Source: an uncultured Jannaschia sp.
GTDB taxonomy: Bacteria; Pseudomonadota; Alphaproteobacteria; Rhodobacterales; Rhodobacteraceae
Length of the DNA stretch: 64,000 bases
Direction: 5' to 3'
Assembly (NCBI GenBank): GCA_947494145.1
Contig: CANLTZ010000002.1
Coordinates: 186,001 to 250,000 of the forward strand
Under the pieces are notes generated by a model. It ran no database searches and was not told the DNA's origin. It saw only the letters and a list, made by a program, of their open reading frames with translations. The position numbers were made by a program, and so were the translations under genes. Of the stretch, positions 18,152 to 26,815 are shown piece after piece; positions within the stretch are counted from its first letter, which is position 1, and every line of letters starts with the position of its first letter.

Positions 18152-18474
18152 ATTGGTATAGTTCCGATGCGCGGTGTCTGACTGACGCGACGTACCGCTC
18201 GCAATCAGAGAGGCAAGAGTCAGGCTTGCGGTTGAGTTGTCGGTCAAAGTAACGAGGTGGAAGAAATAGCCGTTCTATCAGACCTGCTTATGGTTCGCTT
18301 TAGTCCACATTGCCGTCAATCCGCGGCTGGTTCTGTGACACCAGGTTTCACCAAAAGAGTAGGGTCTGGGAGGTCAGCTGCATGCCAGATATCAGACGCC
18401 AGATCCGTGAAGCGCCGCATTTTCGAAGATGCCCGCCGGGCCAAACGCGGCTCCTGAATATCCGATGGCTCCCA

Positions 18475-19182
18475 CTACCCGTCCACCCCAGACCCCGATT
18501 GGTCACGCCATAGCCCCGGCAAGTCGCCGCGGGGCATCCGTGCCGGGGCCTTGATGCGGGACAGGATCATGTTGGGTCCCGCCATCATGCGTGACAGGAT
18601 GGGGGAATCCTTGACGCGGGCTTTGACCTTCTCGATTTGCATCACACCGTCGATACGGCGGTCGAGGAAATCCCAGGTCTCGCGATAGCCCTCTGACTGG
18701 TCGCCCAGCCAGTAGAGCACGGTGGACGAATAGACGCCCGAAAGGGTGGCCCGTTTGGTGTACCAGTTCACGTCGTCGGATTGGTCGCCCAGAGTGTCCC
18801 AAATGGCGTCGCAGGTGCCCCACATGGCGCGCAGGCCCTCGGGGGCGTGCATGGGGAGCGCGAATAGCGTCATGCCGCGGCGCACGGCTTCCCGCTCGGT
18901 CTCCGACAGGTCGAGGCGGATACGGACGGCGTGGGCGATGCGGTCGCGGAAGCGCATCTCGGACAGGTCTTCGGATTTGAGGCGTTCGATCATGCGATCA
19001 TCGCCGCGGGTGTGGAAGGCCAGCGCCATGTCGAGCGCGCCGCGCGGGAAGGCCGCCTTGCCCTGGGCGGGGGTCACCTGAGCATCGCGGAGTGCCGCGC
19101 GGAAGGTGGCCTCGGACCAGCCATCGAAGGGGACATGTGTGATGGCGGCATCGAGGATGCGGTCTTTCAGGGCGGCGTGCAT
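18475..19182 (-). CDS. COQ9 family protein (ubiquinone biosynthesis factor)
   Basis: A 235-residue homologue of COQ9, a TetR-fold lipid-binding protein that supports the hydroxylation steps of ubiquinone synthesis. The N-terminal TetR-like helices are visible (MHAALKDRILDAAITHVPFDGW, TFRAALRDA). The C-terminal COQ9 domain has 'PLHAPEGLRAMWGTCDAIWDTLGDQSDDVNWYTKR' variants and 'LSGVYSSTVLYWLGD', the lipid-binding helix region. GGAG precedes the ATG. It is divergent from rpsU across 117 bases, a frequent neighbour pair in Rhodobacteraceae. Family assignment is firm, the exact biochemical role less so. Confidence 0.9.
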   Translation of the reverse strand: MHAALKDRILDAAITHVPFDGWSEATFRAALRDAQVTPAQGKAAFPRGALDMALAFHTRGDDRMIERLKSEDLSEMRFRDRIAHAVRIRLDLSETEREAVRRGMTLFALPMHAPEGLRAMWGTCDAIWDTLGDQSDDVNWYTKRATLSGVYSSTVLYWLGDQSEGYRETWDFLDRRIDGVMQIEKVKARVKDSPILSRMMAGPNMILSRIKAPARMPRGDLPGLWRDQSGSGVDG

Positions 19183-19299
19183 GGCAGATCTCCGGCGTTT
19201 GGGGCACTTGTCTGGACAAGCTAGGTGCGTCTGTCTATAGGACCATTTCCTGCACCCGATGCCGGGACAACCTCAACTTAGAAAGGTGGTGAAAACCAC

Positions 19300-19506
19300 A
19301 TGCAGGTCAGCGTTCGCGACAACAATGTCGATCAGGCCCTCCGGGCTTTGAAGAAGAAGTTGCAGCGTGAGGGCGTCTTCCGCGAGATGAAGCTCAAGCA
19401 GCATTTCGAGAAGCCCTCCGAGAAGAAGGCGCGCCAGAAGGCCGAGGCCATTCGCCGTGCCCGTAAGCTCGCACGCAAGAAGGCACAGCGCGAAGGGATG
19501 ATGTAA
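19300..19506 (+). CDS. rpsU: 30S ribosomal protein S21
   Basis: A 68-residue basic protein with the S21 opening '[25 protein letters not shown]' pattern and a Lys/Arg/Ala-rich C-terminal helix. It binds the 30S subunit near the 3' end of 16S rRNA and helps mRNA start-site recognition. Length is normal for alphaproteobacteria. GAAAGGTGGTG upstream supplies the ribosome site. A strong intrinsic terminator follows at 19534-19566, so it is a single-gene transcript. Confidence 0.97.
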   Translation: MQVSVRDNNVDQALRALKKKLQREGVFREMKLKQHFEKPSEKKARQKAEAIRRARKLARKKAQREGMM

Positions 19507-19533
19507 ATCACCCTGGCGTTTGCCCATTGAACG

Positions 19534-19566
19534 ACCCCCGGTGCCTGATGGCGGCGGGGGTTTTTT
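19534..19566 (+). terminator. intrinsic terminator of rpsU
   Basis: ACCCCCG (19534-19540) pairs with CGGGGGT (19555-19561) around a GC-rich loop and is followed directly by six T residues (19561-19566). It lies 28 bases after the rpsU stop. Confidence 0.85.
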
Positions 19567-19705
19567 GTTGGTGCGTCACTTGGGGCGGTGCTTCCGGTCC
19601 GGGGTGGAGCAGCGGTGACGGAGGTTCCCTGCTCCATTCGGCGTCTCTATGGTTCACGCGGATTCACGCGGGCGCCGTCTTTGTGCGGGTGTCTGCCACC
19701 ACCCG

Positions 19706-20089
19706 TCAGCCCAAAGGCAAAGGCGCCATGCGGATCAGGCGGCTATTGGACAGGGCGGCTTCGCGCAACGGCATGGCGGCGCGATAATCGGGGTCGTCGA
19801 GCATGGTGACGAAGGCGGCGATGTCCGGGTATTCGGCCAGAAAGGCCAGATCCCAGCGGGCGGCGTCCGGGCCGATCAGGATCTGTTCGGGTTGGGCCAT
19901 CCAGACCAGTTTGCCGCCGACGCGCGCAAAGATCGGGGCGGTGGCCCGGCCATAGGCGGCGTAGCATTCTTGACCGGTCATGTCGTGGCCCGCCGCTTGG
20001 CGGCGGAATTGCAGCAGGTTGAGCATTTGGACAGGGCCGGGCCGGGGATTGTCGTGCAGTTGGGCGATGGCGTCTTTGGGGGTGGTCAT
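19706..20089 (-). CDS. DUF1330 domain protein (dimeric alpha-beta barrel)
   Basis: A 127-residue protein with the DUF1330 pattern: 'GPVQMLNLLQFR', 'YAAYGRATAPIFARVGGKLVWMA', 'WDLAFLAEYPDIAAFVTMLDDPDYRAAMPLREAAL' (split here by strand). The fold is a ferredoxin-like dimeric barrel related to EthD and ABM proteins; the biochemical role is unknown. AAGGAGG lies about 9 bases before the ATG. It is the last gene of a minus-strand run that begins at the acyl-CoA dehydrogenase, with about 110 bases between it and the MFS gene. Confidence 0.85.
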   Translation of the reverse strand: MTTPKDAIAQLHDNPRPGPVQMLNLLQFRRQAAGHDMTGQECYAAYGRATAPIFARVGGKLVWMAQPEQILIGPDAARWDLAFLAEYPDIAAFVTMLDDPDYRAAMPLREAALSNSRLIRMAPLPLG

Positions 20090-20202
20090 GGGGGCGCCTC
20101 CTTTTAGGAAAGGGCTCGCATGGATGGGTGCGGCTGGCTACGCACAAGGGCGCGACGGAGTGCACCGTGCATTGCTTGGGTCTTGTCAGATTGGCGGATG
20201 TT

Positions 20203-21645
20203 TCATGCCACCGCAGGCCGCACCGTTACCCAAGCCATCGCTGCAGATGCCCCGGCCAGGGCCACGCCGACCCAGGCGGCCAGGGCGAAGCTGACAAGCA
20301 GGTCCGACGACAAAAGCACTACGCCCAGAAGGGCCGTGGCCACCAGACCTCCGATCCGGCTGACGGCGTTGTTTATGCCCGAGGCGACGCCCACATGGTC
20401 GTCTCCCGCTGAAGCCAGCACTGCCGAGGTCAGTGGCGCCACAGAGGCTGACATGCCCAGGGCCAGCACAACCAGCGCGGGAAGGATGTGGAGGGTGTAG
20501 GAGACGTCCGTCGCCGGAACGCGGGTGAAGAGCCCGAAGCCCAGGGCCACCAGTGCGGCCCCAACGGTCAACATCACGCGGGGACCGAACTGGTCGGACA
20601 ACGCGCCCCCCGTATAGCGCGAGGCCAGCGCCAGGATGGCCGGAAATGGCAGGATGGCGGCGCCCGCGGCGGTGGACGAAAAGCCCAAGCTTTGGATCAG
20701 GATGTAGGGCAGCAAAAGCAGCAACCCGCCCAAAGCGGCATAGAGCAGGAAGGTAAAGCCGCTTAGGCCAGAAAAGGTACGGTCGGTGAACAGCCCCAGC
20801 GGCACCATGGCGCGGGGGCCCTTCTGCGCCTCCACCGCCAAGAACGCGCCGCAGGCCGCCACGCCCAGCGCCAAAGCGCCCAACGTGGGGGCGGTGGCCC
20901 CCTGGGCAGGCAGGGCGATCAACCCCCAGATCAGCGCCAGCAGGCCCAGCGTGATCAAGCCCGCGCCGGTCCAGTCGAGGGCGGCACAATCGTCTTCGGC
21001 AGCCCGACTTTCGCGGACGGACTGGCCCGCAATGGCATAGGCGGCAAGCGCGATTGGCACGATGGCGGCAAAGGCCCAACGCCAGCCCGCCAGGTCCACA
21101 ATCACGCCGCCCGCCACCGGGGCCAGCGCCCCCGCCGCTGCCCCCGCGCCCGCCCAGGTGCCCACGGCGCGACCCCGTTCTTTTCCGGTAAAGGCATCGG
21201 CGATGATGGCGAGCGAAGCAGGCGCCAGCAGCGCAGCGCCTAGCCCTTCCAGAACGCGCGCGGCTAGGAATACTGGAAAGGACCAAGCCAAAGCGCAGAG
21301 CGCGCAAGCCGCGGCAAAGACCAGAAGGCCCGCACGAAACATGCGCTTGCGACCGTAATGGTCGCCCATGGCCCCACCCAGCAGGACAAGCGCACCCAGT
21401 GGCAGCAGGTACGAATTGACGATCCACTGCGCGCCGGTCGGGCCCACGGCGAAGTCCGCCTGCATCTGCGGCAGCGCCACATTGACGATGGAGCCGACGA
21501 CGAAGGCCAGGCTGGACCCCATGATGCAGGCGATCAGGGTGCCGCGTTTGTCGGGGCAGGGGGCGGTGGTTTGTGGCGCGCCCGGCAGGCAGGGAAGGGG
21601 CAGCGCGTTGGAGATGGCCTTAGCTTTCGTACTCGAAGCCGCCAT
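20203..21645 (-). CDS. MFS transporter, DHA2 (EmrB/QacA-like) drug-efflux type
   Basis: A 480-residue membrane protein with 14 likely helices, as in the DHA2 family. The conserved loop 2-3 motif is 'GAMGDHYGRKRMFRAGL', preceded by 'QWIVNSYLLPLGALVLLGG'. Motif C-like 'GAGAAAGALAPVAGGVIVD' occurs in helix 5, typical of proton antiporters. It probably exports hydrophobic compounds; no substrate can be given. The assigned start overlaps the end of the upstream lipoprotein gene by 26 bases; a shorter start at 'MGSSLAFVVG' would cut into helix 1, so I keep the longer one. Confidence 0.88.
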   Translation of the reverse strand: MAASSTKAKAISNALPLPCLPGAPQTTAPCPDKRGTLIACIMGSSLAFVVGSIVNVALPQMQADFAVGPTGAQWIVNSYLLPLGALVLLGGAMGDHYGRKRMFRAGLLVFAAACALCALAWSFPVFLAARVLEGLGAALLAPASLAIIADAFTGKERGRAVGTWAGAGAAAGALAPVAGGVIVDLAGWRWAFAAIVPIALAAYAIAGQSVRESRAAEDDCAALDWTGAGLITLGLLALIWGLIALPAQGATAPTLGALALGVAACGAFLAVEAQKGPRAMVPLGLFTDRTFSGLSGFTFLLYAALGGLLLLLPYILIQSLGFSSTAAGAAILPFPAILALASRYTGGALSDQFGPRVMLTVGAALVALGFGLFTRVPATDVSYTLHILPALVVLALGMSASVAPLTSAVLASAGDDHVGVASGINNAVSRIGGLVATALLGVVLLSSDLLVSFALAAWVGVALAGASAAMAWVTVRPAVA

Positions 21646-22243
21646 CGGTGATCACGCGCACCGGCGGCCGCTCGGGTGAGCTTTCATCGACGGTGTCGTC
21701 GAAGACCTTGGTTTCGGTCACACCTGGCAAAGTTGCAAAGTCATGCATGATGCGCTGCGGATACCACGCGCGGCGAATGCTGGTGAAGCCAAGACTTTGA
21801 AGAATACCCGACACCGTTTGTCCGCACGTCGCCCGCGCCGCTGGGCCGTGGGCGGCCACTAGCTGCAGTGCACGTTCGGCAACCTCCGGCGGAACGACGA
21901 TATCCTGGCGCACCATGTGAAAGGCCGGGCGCGCGTGGTAATCCACGTAGAAGTCCAGAATTGTCGGTGTGATGCCGTAAAGGACATCCCCCCGTTCGGG
22001 CACGGTTGGATGATACCAACTGCCGGCTGGGTCAAAAAGGACGCGCTGGCTGCCCGACACCATCAACGCGGAATGGCCGCCCGTGCCATCGCGATTGTTG
22101 ATGGCCGTGAACAGCGTCAGCGTGGGTGGGCCGTCGGCGCGAAAGGCGCGGCGTTCGATGTCGGCGTCGCTTGCCCCCGCTTCGACACCTACACAGGCGG
22201 CGAGAAACGGCAGCAGGGCAAGAACCGTAAGCAGCCGAAGCAT
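21620..22243 (-). CDS. lipoprotein with His...Cys layout of a permuted NlpC/P60-like enzyme
   Basis: A 207-residue lipoprotein: signal 'RLLTVLALLPFLAAC' with lipobox LAAC, Cys at about residue 17. The mature part has 'NRDGTGGHSALMVSG', then 'PERGDVLYGI', and later 'ARATCGQTVSGILQSLGF'. A histidine in a GGHSA context followed by a cysteine heading a helix is the order seen in circularly permuted papain-like/NlpC-P60 amidases, so it may be a cell-wall or lipid amidase; this is inference. The ATG at 22243 was chosen because it starts the signal. It follows coxIV by 5 bases and overlaps the MFS gene by 26. Confidence 0.75.
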   Translation of the reverse strand: MLRLLTVLALLPFLAACVGVEAGASDADIERRAFRADGPPTLTLFTAINNRDGTGGHSALMVSGSQRVLFDPAGSWYHPTVPERGDVLYGITPTILDFYVDYHARPAFHMVRQDIVVPPEVAERALQLVAAHGPAARATCGQTVSGILQSLGFTSIRRAWYPQRIMHDFATLPGVTETKVFDDTVDESSPERPPVRVITDGGFEYES

Positions 22244-22248
22244 TGGGT

Positions 22249-22386
22249 TCAGGTCCGGAAGATCGCCAGGAAAACCAGAATGCCGATGATGACGATCACC
22301 GTCCATTTGGTGAAGGTCATGAACCCCGCAAAGGTCTTTTCCTGCTCGGTGGTATCCATGCTGCCGTGTTCACGCTCATCGGCCAT
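22249..22386 (-). CDS. aa3-type cytochrome c oxidase subunit IV
   Basis: A 45-residue protein: polar N terminus (MADEREHGSMDTTEQEKTFA) then 'GFMTFTKWTV' and one hydrophobic helix ending AIFRT. It closely follows the pattern of the small subunit IV of Rhodobacter-type aa3 oxidases, where 'QEKTFAGF' precedes the single membrane span. This subunit sits at the edge of complex IV; its function is not established. ATG at 22386 with GGAGAGACC upstream; stop at 22249-22251. No other cytochrome oxidase genes are near, so it is unlinked from the catalytic subunits, as is common in the group. Confidence 0.88.
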   Translation of the reverse strand: MADEREHGSMDTTEQEKTFAGFMTFTKWTVIVIIGILVFLAIFRT

Positions 22387-22477
22387 GATTGGTCTCTCCG
22401 GTCTGATCCAGCGCCGCTTTAACGGAAGGCTTGGGCGCTGTCACGTGGCCTGTGGCCCTTGTGGTTAGGATTGGGGG

Positions 22478-22936
22478 TCAAGCTTCCGTCGTCTCACGTT
22501 CTTCCAGCGCGCGGGCAAGGCGGAAGCCGATGCGTTCGGGTTCCGGGTGGCTGGACGGTTTGGGGACGGCGCGCAGCAAGATATTGAGTTGGTTGACGTG
22601 TTGGATGGTCTGGGCCTGGCGCCCCTGTTCGTCCACGCCGGTGAAGGTGATGATATCGGGGGCATGGAATCCGATGCCTTGGATGCGAAGCTGGCCGCCA
22701 AAGCCGCCGGTGAAGCCCATGGCGGCTTCCTGGTCGTCGGCCAGCGATTCCTCGAAATGCTTCAGATACAGAATAACGCGCTGATAGGCCCATTCCGCCG
22801 GGCTTTGGGGCACGTGCTTCTTGACGCCTTCGGGCACGGCGGGCGCATGATCGCGGCCATCGGCGCGCAGCTCGCAAGCTTTGGGGAGGGCTGCGGCCTC
22901 CATGGCGTCGGCGGTGGTGTGATTGCTGTCCATCAT
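22478..22936 (-). CDS. DUF6173 family protein
   Basis: A 152-residue soluble protein. It has the motifs I associate with DUF6173: 'PAEWAYQRVILYLKHFEESL', 'EAAMGFTGGFGGQLRIQGIGF', 'DIITFTGVDEQG' and 'TIQHVNQLNILLRAVPK'. No signal or membrane segment; function unknown. I chose the ATG at 22936; a GTG two codons upstream and an ATG one codon downstream are also possible. It lies 15 bases after the MBL-fold gene on the same strand and 91 bases before coxIV. Confidence 0.82.
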   Translation of the reverse strand: MMDSNHTTADAMEAAALPKACELRADGRDHAPAVPEGVKKHVPQSPAEWAYQRVILYLKHFEESLADDQEAAMGFTGGFGGQLRIQGIGFHAPDIITFTGVDEQGRQAQTIQHVNQLNILLRAVPKPSSHPEPERIGFRLARALEERETTEA

Positions 22937-22951
22937 AGGCACAAGCTTGGG

Positions 22952-24004
22952 TCAGGCAGCCTGGAAGGTCCAGACGCCATCGTGCCGCGTCTCGCGCCGG
23001 GCGCGGCCCGTCAGCCACAGATGTTGTAGATGCGCCGCAGCCTCGAAGAAGGCCAAGGCATAGGTTGGACCGCTTACTTCGCGCTTGAACAGGGGCGCGA
23101 AGCATTCGCCCCCGGTGCGCGGTGTCGCAATATGGGCCTCCAGCCGGTTGAGCGCGGTCACATGGTTCAGCCGCAGGCTCGCCATACGTCGCGGCAGCCC
23201 GCGATAAGGTGTCTTGTGGCCGGGCAGAACAAGCTGGTCTTCGCGTGCCATCGGCATAAGCCGGTCGCAGGCCGCCAACCAATCGCCCACCGGGTCCCCA
23301 TTCGCCTCGGTGGGGTACAGACCCAGATTGGGCGAAATCCCCGGCAGAAGCTGGTCGCCGCCCAGCACAAGCGGGCCGCCCACTTCGTAAAGAACCGCAT
23401 GTTCGGGCGCGTGGCCATCGCCCTGCGCCACATGCCAATCACGCCCGCCCAAATGCACGACCTCGCCCGCCTGGATACGGGTGTAGCCCACCGGCAGGGG
23501 CGCGACCATGTCGGCAAAGTTGAACGGCCGCTCCTTTGCGCGCTCGGCCAGAATGTCTGGGTCCATGCCCCACTGGTGGCAGAAGTTCAGCGTCTCGGGC
23601 GTGGGCACGGGTTGTTCATCCAGAACCAACATCCGCGCCATCAGCCAGGCGGTTCGGGTTGCCAGAAGATCGGCCCCTTGACCCATGAGCCACCCGGCCA
23701 ACCCGATATGGTCCGGGTGGTGATGGGTGGCCAGCACGCGCAGCACCGGCAGCCCACCCAAGGGCCCGGCCATCAGGGTTTCCACAATCGTACGGGTCCG
23801 CTTCGTGTCGAAGCCGGTATCAACCATGGCCCAGCCATCGTCTTCGCGCAGAAAGTAGATGTTTACGTGGTCCAGTGCCATTGGCAGCGGCAACCGCGCC
23901 CAAAGCACACCATCGGCCACTTCGATCACCTCGCCTTCACGCGGCGGGCTGTCCCAGGGGAAATCCAACCCGGCATAGCCGTCGGGGATATCGATATCCT
24001 TCAT
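22952..24004 (-). CDS. MBL-fold metallo-hydrolase
   Basis: A 350-residue metallo-beta-lactamase-fold hydrolase. The dinuclear metal motif is 'ATHHHPDHIGLAGW' (HxHxDH class, here H-H-H-P-D-H), with 'QGDGHAPEHAVLY' supplying another His, 'LVLGGDQLLPGISPNLGLYP' the bridging Asp, and 'VLPGHKTPYRGL' the last His. A C-terminal helical domain with 'RLEAHIATPRTGGECFAPLF' resembles LACTB2/RNase-Z-like members used in acyl or thioester metabolism. The substrate is unknown. It lies downstream of the acyl-CoA dehydrogenase gene, which hints at a thioesterase-like role, but repeat copy c separates them. Confidence 0.88.
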   Translation of the reverse strand: MKDIDIPDGYAGLDFPWDSPPREGEVIEVADGVLWARLPLPMALDHVNIYFLREDDGWAMVDTGFDTKRTRTIVETLMAGPLGGLPVLRVLATHHHPDHIGLAGWLMGQGADLLATRTAWLMARMLVLDEQPVPTPETLNFCHQWGMDPDILAERAKERPFNFADMVAPLPVGYTRIQAGEVVHLGGRDWHVAQGDGHAPEHAVLYEVGGPLVLGGDQLLPGISPNLGLYPTEANGDPVGDWLAACDRLMPMAREDQLVLPGHKTPYRGLPRRMASLRLNHVTALNRLEAHIATPRTGGECFAPLFKREVSGPTYALAFFEAAAHLQHLWLTGRARRETRHDGVWTFQAA

Positions 24005-24018
24005 CGCGTCCGGCCCTG

Positions 24019-24063
24019 CTTCTTCCTGGCGAAAATATCCCGGGGAGCGCGAGGGGCTGGCCC
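24019..24063 (-). repeat. dispersed intergenic repeat family 1, copy c
   Basis: On the minus strand it reads GGGCCAGCCCC, TCGCGC, TCCCCGGGATATTTTCGCC, AGGAAGAAG. It lacks a full GTCGCGC/GCGCGAC hairpin but keeps the rest of the family order seen in copies b and d. It lies between the acyl-CoA dehydrogenase stop and the MBL-fold start. Confidence 0.75.
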
Positions 24064-24107
24064 AAGGGTCCGCTTGCGGGCCCGTTGCTCCGCCTCGCCC
24101 GAACCCT

Positions 24108-25778
24108 TCAGGCCGCGACCACGTCGTCGCTGACCGCAAACAGCGCCCCCGCACCTGACCGGGCCTTGGCCATCTCGGCCATGGCTTCCGGCAGCAGCAT
24201 GGCAGCCGCCACATCGGCCAGCGGCTTGCGGGCTGGGTCGGCGGCAGCGGCGCGCAAGTGATAGGCGGTGCCCAACAAGCGGGCGAAGGCGGCCAGATAG
24301 GGGACGGCCCCGGCAAAGCGGTCCTGCATGTCTTGGGCCAGCATCCATTCGGTCAGCGTGCGCAACTCGGCCACGGTGACATCCAGCCGGTCGTGGCCCA
24401 AAGCCGCCATCTCATCGAGGATGCTATAGGCCATGGCGCCGTCATCCATCATCTTGCGGCCCACCAGATCCATGGCTTGGATGCCGTTCGTGCCCTCATA
24501 GATCGCAGTCACCCGGACATCGCGGGCATATTGCGCGGCCCCGGTTTCTTCCACGAAACCCATGCCACCATGGACCTGTATTCCCTGGGACGCGATCTCG
24601 ATCCCGGTATCGGTGCCATAGGCCTTGGCGATGGGCGTCAGGAACGCGCCACGGGTTTTCCACGCCGCCTCCCCGGTGGCCTTGGCCATGTCCAGCGCCA
24701 CGGCCGTATCCATGGCAAGGGCCCTTGCAGCGAAGGTATGGACCTTCATCGACAGGACCATGCGGCGCACATCTGCGTGGTGCAGGATGGTGTCGACACC
24801 ATCGGCGGTGCGGCCCTGGCGGCGTTCCAGCGCGTAATCGATGGCGTGCTGCATGGCCGCTTCCGCGATGCTGAGGCCCTGGACGGCCACGCCCAGGCGG
24901 GCATTGTTCATCATGGTGAACATAGCGGCCATGCCCTTATGGGGCTCGCCCACAAGCCAGCCCTTGGCGCCGTCATATTCCATCACCGCCGTGGGTGAGC
25001 CATGGAGGCCCAGCTTATGTTCCAGGCTGACGACCTTCAGCGTGTTGGCCACGCCCACGCTGCCGTCGTCATTGGGCAGTTTCTTGGGCACCATGAAGAG
25101 CGAAATCCCCTTGGTCCCTTCCGCCGCGTCGGGCAGGCGGGCCAGGACCAGGTGGCAGACGTTCTCGGTGAAGTCGTTATCGCCCCAGGAGATATAGATT
25201 TTCTGGCCGGTGATCGCGTAAGTGCCGTCGCCATTGGGCTCGGCCTTGGTACGCAGCGCCCCCACATCCGAGCCTGCCTGCGGCTCGGTCAGGTTCATGG
25301 TGCCGGTCCATTCGCCCGAGATGAGCTTGGGGATATAAAGCTCTTTCAACTCGTCGGAGGCATGGGCCTCCAACGCCTCGATCTGGCCCTGGGTCATCAG
25401 CGGGTTCAGTTGCAGCGACAGACAGGCAGAGCCGACCATTTCATTGACCGCCATGGTCAGCGTGATGGGCAGGCCCATGCCGCCATGTTCGGGGTCGGCG
25501 GACATGCCGATCCAGCCACCATCGGCGATAGCCTGGAAGCCATCGGCGAAACCGGGCGAGGTGCGGACTACGCCGTTTTCCAGCCGGGCAGGGTGTAAGT
25601 CGCCCTGGCGGTTCAGCGGGGCCAAAATCTCAGTTGCCATCTTGCCCGCTTCGGTCAGGATGGCGTCGACCGTTTCGGGCGTGGCTTCGGCAAAGGCTTC
25701 GGTCGCGGCGACCTGGTCGAAACCGACCACGTTGTCGAGCACGAAACGAATCTCAGATACCGGGGCGCGGTATGGCAT
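24108..25778 (-). CDS. acyl-CoA dehydrogenase, DmdC-like
   Basis: A 556-residue FAD enzyme of the long ACAD subfamily that includes 3-methylmercaptopropionyl-CoA dehydrogenase DmdC of the DMSP demethylation pathway. It opens with 'MPYRAPVSEIRFVLDNVVGFD', typical of that branch. It has the ACAD signature 'GTMNLTEPQAGSDVGALRT' and 'QGIQVHGGMGFVEETGAAQYARDVRV' followed by 'AIYEGTNGIQAMDLVGRK' with the catalytic Glu, and a C-terminal extra helical domain. Roseobacters carry several paralogues, so the true substrate may be another acyl-CoA. GGGAGG precedes the ATG. It heads the minus-strand run and is divergent from tsaC. Confidence 0.88.
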   Translation of the reverse strand: MPYRAPVSEIRFVLDNVVGFDQVAATEAFAEATPETVDAILTEAGKMATEILAPLNRQGDLHPARLENGVVRTSPGFADGFQAIADGGWIGMSADPEHGGMGLPITLTMAVNEMVGSACLSLQLNPLMTQGQIEALEAHASDELKELYIPKLISGEWTGTMNLTEPQAGSDVGALRTKAEPNGDGTYAITGQKIYISWGDNDFTENVCHLVLARLPDAAEGTKGISLFMVPKKLPNDDGSVGVANTLKVVSLEHKLGLHGSPTAVMEYDGAKGWLVGEPHKGMAAMFTMMNNARLGVAVQGLSIAEAAMQHAIDYALERRQGRTADGVDTILHHADVRRMVLSMKVHTFAARALAMDTAVALDMAKATGEAAWKTRGAFLTPIAKAYGTDTGIEIASQGIQVHGGMGFVEETGAAQYARDVRVTAIYEGTNGIQAMDLVGRKMMDDGAMAYSILDEMAALGHDRLDVTVAELRTLTEWMLAQDMQDRFAGAVPYLAAFARLLGTAYHLRAAAADPARKPLADVAAAMLLPEAMAEMAKARSGAGALFAVSDDVVAA

Positions 25779-25849
25779 CGGGAACCTCCCATTCGGCGAT
25801 GTGGCGCTGTAGTCGTTGACTTGGACGTCAACCTAGGCACTGACACCAT

Positions 25850-26815
25850 ATGGCATCAACCGAAACACGACGTCACGTTCGCGTGCTCCGCCCGTCAGAA
25901 CTGGCGGAGGCAGCGGATATCTTGCGCGGCGGCGGGCTTTTGGCCTTCCCGACCGAGACGGTCTATGGGCTGGGCGGGGATGCGACAGACGGCGTGGCGG
26001 TGGCGCGCATCTTCGCGGCCAAGGGGCGGCCCAGTTTCAACCCGCTGATCGTCCATGTAGGCGATGTGGCGGCGGCCCGGCGCATTGCGGTTTTAGACCC
26101 CTTGGCCGAGGACTTGGCCGCGCGTTTCTGGCCCGGGCCCTTGACCTTGGTCGCACCTCTGCGGGCCGGTCACGGGCTGTCCGGGTTGGTGACTGGGGGC
26201 CTGGATACTGTGGCGATCCGGGTGCCAGCGGCGCCCCTGGCGCGGGCGTTGCTGGCGGCGGTGGGGCGGCCCGTTGCGGCGCCCTCGGCCAATACATCCG
26301 GCCGCATCAGCGCCACCAGGGCGACCCATGTGGTGGATGATTTGGGGGCGGCGGTGGACGGCGTGCTGGATGGCGGGCCCTGCCCGGTGGGGCTCGAATC
26401 GACTATCCTTGCAGCCACGCCACCCCGGCTGTTGCGCGAAGGTGGACTGGCGGCTGAAGAAATCGAGGAGGTGACCGGCCCGTTGGCGCGGGATGTTACG
26501 CCGGGGCGTGTCCAGGCGCCCGGTCAGTTGGCATCTCATTACGCGCCGCAGCGTCTGGTGCGGTTGGGGGTGACGGCGGCGCAACCAGATGCGGTGCTGA
26601 TCGGGTTCGGACCCGTCGATGGGACCTTGAACCTGTCAGGCGGGGGCGATCTGACGGAAGCTGCGGCCAACCTGTTCGACTACCTGCATGCCGCAGACCG
26701 GCTTGCGGCGGTGCAAGCTGTCCCGTTCATCGACGTCGCGCCCATCCCCGAGATCGGGCTGGGACGGGCCATCAACGACCGGCTTCGCCGTGCCGCGGCG
26801 CCGCGTCAGGCGTGA
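25850..26815 (+). CDS. L-threonylcarbamoyladenylate synthase (Sua5-type)
   Basis: A 321-residue two-domain enzyme making threonylcarbamoyl-AMP for t6A37 modification of ANN-decoding tRNAs. The N-terminal YrdC domain has 'GGLLAFPTETVYGLGGDAT', 'IFAAKGRPSFNPLIVHV' (K-G-R-P nucleotide motif) and 'RPVAAPSANTSGRISAT'. After a linker with 'APGQLASHYAPQ', the Sua5 domain (about 225-318) follows, which separates it from the short TsaC form. The start is an ATG with a weak ribosome site. The 3' end overlaps the convergent yqgE gene by 10 bases. Confidence 0.95.
   Translation: MASTETRRHVRVLRPSELAEAADILRGGGLLAFPTETVYGLGGDATDGVAVARIFAAKGRPSFNPLIVHVGDVAAARRIAVLDPLAEDLAARFWPGPLTLVAPLRAGHGLSGLVTGGLDTVAIRVPAAPLARALLAAVGRPVAAPSANTSGRISATRATHVVDDLGAAVDGVLDGGPCPVGLESTILAATPPRLLREGGLAAEEIEEVTGPLARDVTPGRVQAPGQLASHYAPQRLVRLGVTAAQPDAVLIGFGPVDGTLNLSGGGDLTEAAANLFDYLHAADRLAAVQAVPFIDVAPIPEIGLGRAINDRLRRAAAPRQA

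Noticed and set aside
17168-18247. The lower-GC orphan as a toxin or immunity gene
   Set aside because: It has no toxin motif, no partner gene and no secretion signal; composition alone does not support such a role.
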